Source: an uncultured Arcobacter sp.
GTDB lineage: Bacteria; Campylobacterota; Campylobacteria; Campylobacterales; Arcobacteraceae
DNA length: 10,160 nucleotides
Direction: 5' to 3'
Assembly: GCA_913062735.1 (NCBI GenBank)
Contig: CAJXWI010000049.1
Location: forward strand, 1 to 10,160
Shown here: one piece after another, positions 1 through 7,081 of the stretch
Layout of the letters: the number at the start of each line of letters is the position of its first letter
How positions within the stretch are numbered: the first letter of the stretch is position 1
The notes under the pieces: model-generated
What the model was told of the DNA's origin: nothing
Databases searched by the model: none
Seen by the model: the letters and a program-made list of their open reading frames with translations, nothing else
Program-made: the position numbers and the translations under genes

Positions 1-518
1 TAGGTGTTTATGGTGTGAATATTCCTTATGAATGGATAGATATTGGAAATGTCAATGACTTTTATTATGCAACATCTGCCATATTAAAAGGTGAAATCAA
101 AAACTACAAAATTTTTGCACAAGAAATTAAAAAAGGAATTTTTGTTGGTTTAAATGTAAAAATAGATTTTGATAAAGTCACTATAATTCCTCCTGTTTTT
201 ATAGGTTCTTCAACAAAAATAGATGAAGGTGTAACTATTCTTGGACCTTGTATGATTGGATCAAATTGTCATATTGAAAAAAATGTTTTGCTAAAAGAAT
301 CCATTGTTGATGACTATAAAAAAATAAATTTTCCTGCTTCAATTGAAAATAAAATTATTTTCTCAGATTCTATTATATCTTTAGATGGGAATTTTCTTGA
401 TACAAAAGAATGTGAAATGAACTGGCTTGTTGAAGACATTCGAGTAAAAAGAAATCAAACCTTACTTGAAAAAAGCATTTCTGCTTTATTAGAACAAAGA
501 AGTATAAATGAAAACTAA
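1..518 (+). CDS. Sugar-nucleotide pyrophosphorylase, C-terminal part (5' end outside window)
   Basis: The frame is open from the first full codon (base 3), so the gene starts upstream; the GTG at 15 is internal. The visible protein begins GVYGVNIPYEWIDIGN, the end of the catalytic domain of nucleotidyltransferases that make GDP-mannose or dTDP/UDP-glucose-type donors (W-x-DIG near the sugar site). It continues as a left-handed beta-helix of hexapeptide-like repeats (PPVFIGSSTKIDEG, then ILGPCMIGSNCHIEKN), followed by about 60 residues of tail. This matches bacterial mannose-1-phosphate guanylyltransferase-like or glucose-1-phosphate nucleotidyltransferase-like proteins with an LbH tail. The sugar and nucleotide cannot be fixed because the N-terminal GxGTR signature is missing. 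It would act in the cytosol, supplying an activated sugar to the glycosyltransferases that follow. Its last 11 bases overlap the next gene, which suggests translational coupling. Confidence 0.85.
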   Translation, partial: GVYGVNIPYEWIDIGNVNDFYYATSAILKGEIKNYKIFAQEIKKGIFVGLNVKIDFDKVTIIPPVFIGSSTKIDEGVTILGPCMIGSNCHIEKNVLLKESIVDDYKKINFPASIENKIIFSDSIISLDGNFLDTKECEMNWLVEDIRVKRNQTLLEKSISALLEQRSINEN

Positions 519-2901
519 AAAACTTAAGGTTTTATACATAGACAAACCTTTTTTAGGTCTTTGTGGTGGAGATAAAAATAGAAGTAAATTTTTATTTCAA
601 GCCTTATGTTTAAAATATAATACGGACATAGTCCTTATTGAAGATAAAACATATGAAAATAAAACCCTAGAAGAACATGAAGTTAATAAAATGTATCGAA
701 TTAAAAGCAATGAAAGTTCATTTTATTTGCCTCAATCACTGTATTCTTTTAATAAAAAATACCTCGCTTATTTCAAAGAGATACTAAGTACAAATCAATA
801 TGACTTACTTGTTTTCAGATCTAATGCCAGCGCAATACTTGCTAATATTGCAAATAAAACTCTGCCTTTTGCTAATATTATTATAGATGTAGATATGTTA
901 AGTTCACGTATCTGTTATGATTCATGGAAAAAAAACAAAAGTATAAAAAACAGATATTATTTATTTGAGTATTTAAAATTGTATTCTTTTGAAAAAAGAT
1001 TTTTAAAAAAAGATTTTACTTTTTTATATAGTAATGCGCAAGAAATCACCATAGTTAAGAATTTATATAAACTAGAAAATATCAATAATCATAAAGTATT
1101 AGAGAATGTATTTCATGAAGAAAAAAGCAGTAATACATATAAAAGTGAAAACAGATTTATTCTATTTTACGGTATGTTAAACTCCTCTGTTAACACAAGC
1201 GCTTTTATATTTTTAAGAGATGAGATTTATCCTTTAATAAAAGATTTTTTAATTAAAGAAAATATAAAAATCCTGATCATTGGAAAAAATAAAAATAATT
1301 TATATAAAAATCCTCCAGCAAATATTCAAGTACTAGGAGAAGTTGATAATTTAAGTTCTTATATTAAAGCAAGTGAATTTGTTTTTTTACCCTTAGTACT
1401 TGCATCTGGAACCTTAACAAGAATATTAGAAACAGCTTTTTTAAAAAAAGCTGTGTTAACAACTCCTATTGGGGCTGAAGGTTTAGATATGCAGGCCTGT
1501 GTTTTTATTGAAAAAAAAGCAAAAGAGCTTGCTTTAAAATTTCAAGAATTAGTACTTAATAAAAAAGCGTGTAAAAAAGCGGGAGAAATGGCTTATGAGC
1601 ATGTTCTTAAAAATCATTCAAAACAAGAAATTTCAAAAAAACTGTATGACTGCATAAAGAATCAAAAAAGTAAAATAATAAATGTTGTTCATATTCCAAG
1701 ACGTTTCACCCAATCACATTGGGGTGGAACTGAGAATGTAATTATGTCTTATGCAAAAGGATTAAAAAAATTTCATATTAATTCTGAAATTTACACTACA
1801 ACAATTTTAAATACAAAACATACAGAAAACATGCAAGGAATTAACATTAGAAGATTCTGCTATTTTTATCCTTATATCAATTTAAGTAAAAAAGTAAAAG
1901 AAAAACTAAATCTTATTGGGGGAAATGTATTTTCTTTTTCTTTATTGTTTTTTCTTCTATTTAAAAAGAATATTGATTTAATACATTTGCATACCTTTAA
2001 AAGAATGGGAGCAATAGCAAGATTTGTTTGTAAAATACGTAATATTCCCTATATTATTTCAATTCATGGGGGTGTTTATACGCTAGGGGAAAAAGAAACA
2101 AAAAATAATCCTTTTTCAAATAGTTTTGAGTGGGGGAAGATTCTTGGTTTAATTTTTGGCTCTAGAAGAGTAATAAAAGATTCAAATGCAGTGATATCTT
2201 TGAATACTGAAGAGTATGAAAAACTAAAAATAAAAGAGAGCAATAAAAATATCTTTTTATTGCCAAATAGTGTAGATGTTGCAGCTTTTAAAAAAGCCAA
2301 AAATCAACACTTACGAAAAAAATATGTACAAGATGATGAAACCTTTATTTGTTTACTTAGTGGCAGAATTGATAAACAAAAAAACCAATTGTTGCTTTTA
2401 AAAGTACTAAAGCAAATAAAAAAAGAACAGGCAAATGTCCATATATTCTTTGCAGGAAATATCACAGACAAAATGTATTATAAAGAACTAAAAGAATATA
2501 TTTCTAAGCACTCCCTAGAAAAAAATATTACATTTTTTTCTCATCTTAAACCTGAATCACAAGAACTAATCGATATTTATTTAAACGCAGATGTTTTAGT
2601 ACTTCCTTCAAGTCATGAACCTTTTGGTATTGTCGTTCTTGAGGCCTGGGCCAGTTCTTTGCCAGTAATTGTAAGCGATGTCGCTGGTGTTTGTAATCAT
2701 ATTGAAAATAAAAAAGATGCACTGATTTTTAAAAATAACTCAACAGAATCCTTAGAAAATAAACTACTTACCTTAATCAATAATAAATCCCTTCAAAATA
2801 CCTTAATACAAAATGCCAAAAAGACTGTTTTAAACTTTGACATCTCTTTAATTAATTCTCAAATAAACACAATATACAGAAAAATTCTTAGTCAAAAATA
2901 A
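508..2901 (+). CDS. Tandem two-domain GT-B glycosyltransferase (two GT4-like domains)
   Basis: This 797-residue protein is about twice the usual GT4 length and has two complete GT-B units. Unit 1 (about 1-385) has an N-terminal GG-x2-NR-like segment (20-25) and ends in SGTLTRILETAFLKKAVLTT plus PIGAEGL (about 300-326). That is the donor-site signature of GT4 enzymes with the G(T)R-x-LE form; the first Glu of the classical E-x7-E pair is not in place. Unit 2 (about 390-797) opens with NVVHIPRRFTQSHWGGTE, the GGxE acceptor-side loop. It has HTF and SIHGG in its first Rossmann fold, a donor-side SGRIDKQKN and the canonical E704-PFGIVVL-E712 pair. A hydrophobic patch at 474-484 may dock on the membrane. 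The two domains probably add two sugars in succession to a lipid-linked acceptor; specificity cannot be read. The ATG at 508 lies inside the preceding gene and its ribosome site is weak (AAAGAAG), so coupling is likely. Confidence 0.88.
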   Translation: MKTKKLKVLYIDKPFLGLCGGDKNRSKFLFQALCLKYNTDIVLIEDKTYENKTLEEHEVNKMYRIKSNESSFYLPQSLYSFNKKYLAYFKEILSTNQYDLLVFRSNASAILANIANKTLPFANIIIDVDMLSSRICYDSWKKNKSIKNRYYLFEYLKLYSFEKRFLKKDFTFLYSNAQEITIVKNLYKLENINNHKVLENVFHEEKSSNTYKSENRFILFYGMLNSSVNTSAFIFLRDEIYPLIKDFLIKENIKILIIGKNKNNLYKNPPANIQVLGEVDNLSSYIKASEFVFLPLVLASGTLTRILETAFLKKAVLTTPIGAEGLDMQACVFIEKKAKELALKFQELVLNKKACKKAGEMAYEHVLKNHSKQEISKKLYDCIKNQKSKIINVVHIPRRFTQSHWGGTENVIMSYAKGLKKFHINSEIYTTTILNTKHTENMQGINIRRFCYFYPYINLSKKVKEKLNLIGGNVFSFSLLFFLLFKKNIDLIHLHTFKRMGAIARFVCKIRNIPYIISIHGGVYTLGEKETKNNPFSNSFEWGKILGLIFGSRRVIKDSNAVISLNTEEYEKLKIKESNKNIFLLPNSVDVAAFKKAKNQHLRKKYVQDDETFICLLSGRIDKQKNQLLLLKVLKQIKKEQANVHIFFAGNITDKMYYKELKEYISKHSLEKNITFFSHLKPESQELIDIYLNADVLVLPSSHEPFGIVVLEAWASSLPVIVSDVAGVCNHIENKKDALIFKNNSTESLENKLLTLINNKSLQNTLIQNAKKTVLNFDISLINSQINTIYRKILSQK

Positions 2902-2969
2902 CACGTTCTTATTTGCAATTTTTTTGCATTAAAGGAGGTTAAAATCTTGTATTAATAAAGGAGTTTAGG
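2902..2969 (+). promoter_or_regulatory. Intergenic regulatory gap 1 with TGCAA-N5-TTGCA palindrome
   Basis: The gap between the tandem glycosyltransferase and the next GT4 gene holds a perfect inverted repeat, TGCAA (2914-2918), five T, TTGCA (2924-2928), centred 49 bases before the ATG at 2970. The T-run followed by TTGC and ATTAAA resembles the T-rich extended -10 promoters of Campylobacterota, with a weak hexamer. Downstream are two ribosome-site-like sequences, AAAGGAGG (2931-2938) and AAAGGAG (2957-2963); only the second is correctly placed for 2970. There is no GC-rich terminator, so readthrough from the upstream gene is possible. Presence of the palindrome is directly seen; promoter or operator function is inferred from its recurrence in the other gaps. 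Confidence 0.6.
2931..2955 (+). other. Relic-looking ribosome site and dead start codon
   Basis: AAAGGAGGTTAAAATC (2931-2946) is almost the same as the working AAAGGAGTTTAAAATG before the gene at 4126, but the start triplet reads ATC instead of ATG. A TTG-TAT-TAA minimal reading frame (2947-2955) follows at a plausible spacing from the strong AAAGGAGG. Either a former gene start has decayed or this is a two-codon leader. A functional role is uncertain. Confidence 0.35.
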
Positions 2970-4124
2970 ATGCATATTTTGTGGATAAACAATAAAGCTT
3001 CAAGAGGTGGTGGAGCTGAGCAATATATTTATAATACTGTAAAACATTTAAATAAAGTAGGTATAAAATCTTCTCTTCTTTATGATCCAAATATTGAAGT
3101 AGAGAATGAATTCCTTGATGTATTTTTTAGTGCTTTCCCTTTGCTTTGTATCAAAGAACAAATTGAAAATATTAATCCAGATGTTTTATATATACATCAG
3201 TTACACGATTATAAGAGCTATGAAGAAATCATGAAATGCAAGGTTAAAAAGATTAGATTTTATCACGATTACAAATTATTTTGTTTAAGAGAACATAAAT
3301 ATAAAACCTTAAGTAAAAATACCTGTACTTCTAAAATTGGTCTTTCTTGTTACTCATGTTTGGGTTTTATTAATAAAACCCAAAATGGTTTTAAAATAGC
3401 TAGTTTAAAGGAATTAAAAAAACTACAAGAGATAAACAAACAATTAGATTTTTTTGTTGTGGGATCACAATATATGAAAAAACATTTGCAACTTCATGAT
3501 TTTGATGAAGAAAAAATAATTGTTAATCCCTTATATGCAAATAACAATATTGGCTATAAAAACAGTGTAAATTTTTCTAAGAGCAAAACACTCTTATATG
3601 TGGGACAATTAGTCACAGGTAAGGGCATAGATATTTTATTAGATGCAATGAAGAATATTGATGAATCCTATTCTTTAAAAATTATTGGATCTGGGGCTCA
3701 AGAAGAGTTTCTTAAACAATATTCACAAAAATTGAGTTTAGAAAACAGAGTTGAATTCCTTGGAAAGATTGATCATGAAAAATTACCACTTTATTATCAA
3801 AGTGCCTACTGTTTAATTGTGCCAAGTAGAACACCTGAAACATTTAACTTAACAGGCATTGAAGCTTTAAAAGCTGGACTTCCCGTAATTGCTGCTGATG
3901 TTGGAGCAATTAGTGAGTGGTTACAGCATGGTTTTAATGGTTTTCTTTTTAAATCAAATAATTCTAATGATTTGGCACTTAAAATAAATGAGTTGATTTT
4001 AAATCGAAGTTTACATAGAATTTTTTGTTTAAATGCTTTTAAAAGTACAATATTTGACTTTAAAAGCAAAAACCATATAAATAATTTGATTGATATATTT
4101 AATCAAAAAATAAAAGGAGTTTAA
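2970..4124 (+). CDS. GT4 family glycosyltransferase with cysteine insert
   Basis: A 384-residue GT-B enzyme of normal GT4 length that transfers a sugar from a nucleotide donor to a growing glycan at the inner membrane face. The N-terminus MHILWINNKASRGGGAEQY carries the glycine-rich GGAE loop (14-17). H99-D100-Y101 is the usual HD segment. It is followed by C105, C119, C127 and C130, the spaced cysteine cluster seen in a GT4 subgroup after the HD-x-W/Y-x3-C motif; it could bind a metal or be structural. The donor half has LLYVGQLVTGKGIDILLDA (208-226, with K218) and E290-TFNLTGI-E298, the E-x7-E pair. The start has AAAGGAG at 2957-2963, six bases before the ATG. It begins the second block and its stop lies one base before the next gene. 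Linkage and donor sugar are unknown. Confidence 0.9.
   Translation: MHILWINNKASRGGGAEQYIYNTVKHLNKVGIKSSLLYDPNIEVENEFLDVFFSAFPLLCIKEQIENINPDVLYIHQLHDYKSYEEIMKCKVKKIRFYHDYKLFCLREHKYKTLSKNTCTSKIGLSCYSCLGFINKTQNGFKIASLKELKKLQEINKQLDFFVVGSQYMKKHLQLHDFDEEKIIVNPLYANNNIGYKNSVNFSKSKTLLYVGQLVTGKGIDILLDAMKNIDESYSLKIIGSGAQEEFLKQYSQKLSLENRVEFLGKIDHEKLPLYYQSAYCLIVPSRTPETFNLTGIEALKAGLPVIAADVGAISEWLQHGFNGFLFKSNNSNDLALKINELILNRSLHRIFCLNAFKSTIFDFKSKNHINNLIDIFNQKIKGV
3359..3384. repeat. Perfect 26-bp palindrome inside a coding region
   Basis: The arm TTTGGGTTTTATT (3359-3371) is followed directly by its exact reverse complement AATAAAACCCAAA (3372-3384), with no spacer. It encodes LGFINKTQ just after the cysteine cluster of the GT4 enzyme. 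As RNA it could form a stem of about 11 bp with a short AU loop. No U-run follows on either strand, so it does not look like an intrinsic terminator. Function is unknown. Confidence 0.75.
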
Positions 4125-4125
4125 A

Positions 4126-5313
4126 ATGAAATCTTTTGGAAAATTAAGTCTTAGAGGAAGTGTACATTTTGAGGAAAAGATGACAAATCTTTTAAATGAT
4201 ATTTCTATTGATATTGAAAAGTTCATTGATTCAACATTGTACAAAAGTGTAATTTTAATTGGCGGGTATGGAAGAGGTGAAGGAGGAGTAATAAAAGTTC
4301 AAAATGTGGAGTTTCCTCATAACAATCTGGATTTTTTAATTGTTTCTAAACATATCAATAAAAATGAAGAAGAGGAACTTAAAAATAATATTAATGAAAT
4401 CATCACCTCTCATTGTACTTCTTTAAACATAGATTTTGATCTCTCACTTATTAGTGAATTTAAATTAAAAACGTGTGAGCCTTTGGTCATAACCTATGAT
4501 ATGAAATATGGACATAAGGTCATTAATGGAGACTTCTCGTTTTTTACTAGTTTAAGTCGTTTTGATATTGAAAATATACCTGATTGGGACATACGTAATT
4601 TGATGGTAAATAGAGGAACGCTTCTTACAATAAATGATTTAATACTTGCAAAAAAAGACCATACAATGAAAGATTTGAAAACTATAATTAAGCATTGTAT
4701 AAAAGCAATCATTGGTTATGGGGATGCTCTTTTATATTATCATGGCAATTATCATTATTCTTATGTTGAAAAAAAATTACGTATGGCACAAGATAGCAAT
4801 GTTGATGAAAGTTTTAAAAAATTGTACGATGATGCAATGTCTTTCAGATTTGAACCCAATTACGATAAATATTTACAACTTGATTTGATTGATTTTCAAA
4901 ATGATGTAAAAGAAATTCTCAAAAAAATACATTTAAGCTGTGAAGCTATGTCTTTGCAAAATAAAGATATCAAATGGCGTGGATATTTTGAAACTGCCTT
5001 GTCAAATTCTTTATCTCACAATCTAAGTTTTAAGATGGTTTTGAAAAATATACGAAATTTATTTTTACCCAATCACTTAATAAAAGACTTAAGTATCACC
5101 AATAGATTAAGAGTAAAAATGCTTGGGTACAGAGGAGTACTTCCTCTTTTATTTCCATATGTGGCTTTTGGAATGCAGGATAAAAACAGCAATATTCTCA
5201 ATAGTTTTTTTAAAGTTAAAAGCAGTAATACGACAGTTCTAAAACAACAATATCTTATATATTGGGGAAAGTATGTAAATAATAATTTCTCTTTTAAAGA
5301 GTATGGAATATAA
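4126..5313 (+). CDS. Polymerase-beta-type nucleotidyltransferase-like protein of polysaccharide loci
   Basis: A 395-residue protein with no enzyme assignment I can name. Residues 41-74 read as the active-site strand-turn of the polymerase-beta/MNT nucleotidyltransferase fold: VILIGGYGRGEGG (42-54), then NNLDFLIV (66-73), with a third acidic patch NIDFDLSLISE (101-111). In that fold the signature is GG/GS-x-G-x3-(S/N)D-x-D; here the first metal-binding Asp is Asn67, while D69 and D103/D105 are kept. The middle (about 165-290) is helical, with GYGDALLYYHGNYHYSY (197-213), a block I recall from unnamed nucleotidyltransferase-like proteins of glycan clusters. No signal peptide is seen, so it is probably cytosolic. 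It starts one base after the preceding stop, with AAGGAG at 4114-4119 inside the previous gene. It may add a nucleotide- or phosphate-derived group to a sugar, as LicD proteins of the same fold do; this is inference. It could also be a non-catalytic relative. Confidence 0.65.
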   Translation: MKSFGKLSLRGSVHFEEKMTNLLNDISIDIEKFIDSTLYKSVILIGGYGRGEGGVIKVQNVEFPHNNLDFLIVSKHINKNEEEELKNNINEIITSHCTSLNIDFDLSLISEFKLKTCEPLVITYDMKYGHKVINGDFSFFTSLSRFDIENIPDWDIRNLMVNRGTLLTINDLILAKKDHTMKDLKTIIKHCIKAIIGYGDALLYYHGNYHYSYVEKKLRMAQDSNVDESFKKLYDDAMSFRFEPNYDKYLQLDLIDFQNDVKEILKKIHLSCEAMSLQNKDIKWRGYFETALSNSLSHNLSFKMVLKNIRNLFLPNHLIKDLSITNRLRVKMLGYRGVLPLLFPYVAFGMQDKNSNILNSFFKVKSSNTTVLKQQYLIYWGKYVNNNFSFKEYGI

Positions 5314-5316
5314 AGG
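5312..5316 (+). promoter_or_regulatory. Ribosome site that selects the start at 5324
   Basis: AAAGG lies seven bases before the ATG at 5324. The in-frame ATG at 5303, inside the previous gene, has only AAAGAG upstream and would add MEYKGFI in front of the first beta-strand of the fold. The 5324 start is therefore preferred. Confidence 0.6.
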
Positions 5317-5323
5317 TTTTATT

Positions 5324-6148
5324 ATGATTTGTTTAACAGGTGATTTGCATCACAAGAGTTTGAAAACACTTAATCAAAAACATTGTGATATCACAGAAAT
5401 GCAAACAGCACGCGCTTTTTTAAAATGCTTGGAAAAACACAAGGTAAAAATGACCTGTTTTATAACAGGAAAATCTTTTTTACAAGAGTTTGATGATGTG
5501 TCCCAAATTATACATAATCCCTTAATTAAAATTGGAGGACATAATTATGATGCATTTGAAAATGAGTTTCTTCATCGTGTTTGGAATAAATTAACCAAAA
5601 ATTATAATGGCCCCAAATGGGTTCAAAAAAGGGACGTTTTAAAAACCATGGATATCATTTACAAAATGTCTGGAAAAGAGATAAAAGTGTGGAGAAATCA
5701 CATGTATATGCATGGAATAAATACAGAAGAAGTACTTTATAAAGCAGGCATAAAAATATGTTCAGATGGAGTTTTGAAAAACTCTTATGGTTTGCAAAAA
5801 CATACAAGTGGTTTATATAATTTACCTATCAATATTATTCCTGACCATGAACATTTAATTCATGCAGAACGAACACCAAAATGGATTGAAGCATGGAGAA
5901 AAAGATATAAATGGAGTGATGACTTTGGTTCTAAATCTTATTATATCAATGAATGGTGCAAAATGGTTTTAAAACAGTTAAAAGAAAATGAAAAAAAAGG
6001 ACTGCTTTCAAACCTTATTATTCATCCAATTACAATGTATTTGTGTGACAAGTTTGAAAAAGTTGAAGACATACTTGCATATATTTCAAGCTGTGAGAAC
6101 ATTCATATGAGCAAACTACTAAGCGAAAAAGGAGGAAATCATGTTTAA
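5324..6148 (+). CDS. Atypical polysaccharide deacetylase-like (NodB/CE4-type) protein
   Basis: A protein of 274 residues from the preferred start. MICLTGDLHH opens directly with a beta-strand and a motif corresponding to the TFDD of NodB/CE4 deacetylases, here T5-G6-D7-L8-H9-H10. GGHNYDAF (71-78) stands where CE4 enzymes have H-(S/T)-x2-H, with H73 kept but the second His absent. WRNHMYMHG (123-131) fits the R-x-P motif region, and LIIHP (231-235, H234) fits the final L-x-H. One expected Asp and one expected His of the metal triad are thus replaced, while extra histidines (H9, H10, H126, H130, DHEH 174-177) could act as ligands. No signal peptide is seen, so it probably acts on a cytosolic or lipid-linked sugar. 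It follows the nucleotidyltransferase-like gene closely and overlaps the next gene by eight bases. The likely role is removing an acetyl group from an N-acetylated sugar; the substrate is unknown. Confidence 0.7.
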   Translation: MICLTGDLHHKSLKTLNQKHCDITEMQTARAFLKCLEKHKVKMTCFITGKSFLQEFDDVSQIIHNPLIKIGGHNYDAFENEFLHRVWNKLTKNYNGPKWVQKRDVLKTMDIIYKMSGKEIKVWRNHMYMHGINTEEVLYKAGIKICSDGVLKNSYGLQKHTSGLYNLPINIIPDHEHLIHAERTPKWIEAWRKRYKWSDDFGSKSYYINEWCKMVLKQLKENEKKGLLSNLIIHPITMYLCDKFEKVEDILAYISSCENIHMSKLLSEKGGNHV

Positions 6149-7019
6149 GCAGCATGTTTCAATAATAATAAGAACAAAAGATTCATCAAATATAATCGAG
6201 CAAAGCCTAAAAGCACTGTTCTCACAATCCTTTCAGGATTTTGATGTAATTATTGTGGATTCTGGTTCAACAGATAAAACCTTAGAAAAATGTTCTAAAT
6301 ACAAACATACACTCATAAAAATTAAAGCCCATGAATATCATCCAGGAAAAGTATTAAATTATGTTTTGCAAAAGTGTCATAACGATGTTGTTGTTTTTTT
6401 AAATTCAGACTGTGTCATGCTACATACCAATACATTACAGCACTTATTAAATGGTCTTGAGAGTGAAAATATACACGCAGTATTTGCAAGGCAAGTTTCC
6501 AGACCTGAGGCAAAAACATGGGTAAAAAGAGATTATGAAGTTTCTTTCCCTGAAGGTGAAAAACCAGAATGGATGCATTTTTCACTTCCACTTGCTGCAA
6601 TTAAAAAAGAGGTTTGGGAAGAAGTTCCTTTTTATACACAAGCATGGGCTTCTGAGGACAGTAAATGGGCAATTGATATCAAACAAAAAGGTTACCATGT
6701 TGAATATATAAACAATGCTTTAGTCATGCATTCTCACAATTATAGTTTTAAACAATTGTTTAACAGAAGATATGTCGAAGGTGAAGCAGATAGTTATATC
6801 TTTGATTTCAAGTTAAGTATTTTTACAGTGCTTAAAAAGTACGCCTATTCACTTTGGAATGATTTAATTTATCATTTAAAACACCATGATACCTTAGGTT
6901 TCTTCAAAGTAATAATTGTTCGTTTTTTTTACCATTATTCTTATTATTTGGGACATAAAAATGGAATAAAAAGAAAAAAGAACAGCAGTAAAGAAGCTAC
7001 TTTTGGAAATTATCAATAA
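6141..7019 (+). CDS. GT2 family glycosyltransferase (rhamnosyltransferase-like)
   Basis: A 292-residue GT-A glycosyltransferase. HVSIIIRTKDSS (5-16) is the first nucleotide-binding strand and VDSGSTDKT (39-47) the conserved D-x-S-TD turn. FLNSDC (86-91) is the DxD-equivalent metal and sugar-nucleotide site. WASEDSKWA (169-177) carries the ED pair containing the likely catalytic base, and MHSHNYS (196-202) follows. The block AHEYHPGKVLN (63-73) corresponds to the F-x-x-G-x-A-LN region of rhamnosyltransferase-like GT2 members, but the donor cannot be assigned. The C-terminal 60 residues are hydrophobic and basic (IIVRFFYHYSYYLGHKNGIKR), suggesting peripheral membrane contact. A strong AAGGAGG (6129-6135) precedes the ATG, which overlaps the deacetylase-like gene by eight bases. 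It is the last gene of the second block and would add one residue of the repeat unit. Confidence 0.9.
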   Translation: MFKQHVSIIIRTKDSSNIIEQSLKALFSQSFQDFDVIIVDSGSTDKTLEKCSKYKHTLIKIKAHEYHPGKVLNYVLQKCHNDVVVFLNSDCVMLHTNTLQHLLNGLESENIHAVFARQVSRPEAKTWVKRDYEVSFPEGEKPEWMHFSLPLAAIKKEVWEEVPFYTQAWASEDSKWAIDIKQKGYHVEYINNALVMHSHNYSFKQLFNRRYVEGEADSYIFDFKLSIFTVLKKYAYSLWNDLIYHLKHHDTLGFFKVIIVRFFYHYSYYLGHKNGIKRKKNSSKEATFGNYQ

Positions 7020-7027
7020 AAAGAAAA

Positions 7028-7042
7028 TGCAATGTATTTGCA
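7028..7042 (+). promoter_or_regulatory. Gap 2 TGCAA-N5-TTGCA palindrome
   Basis: TGCAA (7028-7032), TGTAT, TTGCA (7038-7042) form a perfect inverted repeat in the 62-base gap, centred 47 bases before the ATG at 7082. The bases after TTGC (ATAAAA) could serve as a weak -10 element. The same element occurs at nearly the same distance in the other two gaps, which supports a shared regulatory site. Function is inferred. Confidence 0.6.
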
Positions 7043-7055
7043 TAAAAAAATCGTA

Positions 7056-7070
7056 GTATTACTTTAATAC
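7056..7070 (+). repeat. Small inverted repeat ahead of the ribosome site
   Basis: GTATTA (7056-7061), CTT, TAATAC (7065-7070) form a perfect 6-bp stem with a 3-base loop ending right before the ribosome site AAGGA (7071-7075). It is AU-rich and weak as RNA. It could be a DNA-binding half of the control region or chance. Confidence 0.35.
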
Positions 7071-7081
7071 AAGGATTTAAG

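Noticed and set aside
15..518. GTG at 15 as a true start of a 167-residue protein
   Set aside because: The frame is open upstream to the window edge and the residues before it (GVYG) continue the nucleotidyltransferase fold, so the gene is simply cut by the window.
2076..2300. Minus-strand open frame of 74 codons, and similar ones near 3806-4244, 4494-4712, 6415-6600 and 7813-8058
   Set aside because: All lie opposite well-supported glycosyltransferase or nucleotidyltransferase genes, show no family features and have no plausible ribosome site; they are shadows.
2902..2930. Gap 1 palindrome as a transcription terminator of the upstream gene
   Set aside because: A 5-bp AU-rich stem with a 5-base loop would be unstable, no U-run follows the stem, and the same element recurs at a fixed distance before start codons, which fits regulation of the downstream gene better.
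5131..5150. AGAGGA-GTACT-TCCTCT hairpin followed by T-rich bases, resembling an intrinsic terminator
   Set aside because: It sits in the middle of coding sequence (RGVLPLL), the T-run is broken, and the genes after it are tightly coupled to this one. A weak attenuation effect cannot be excluded.
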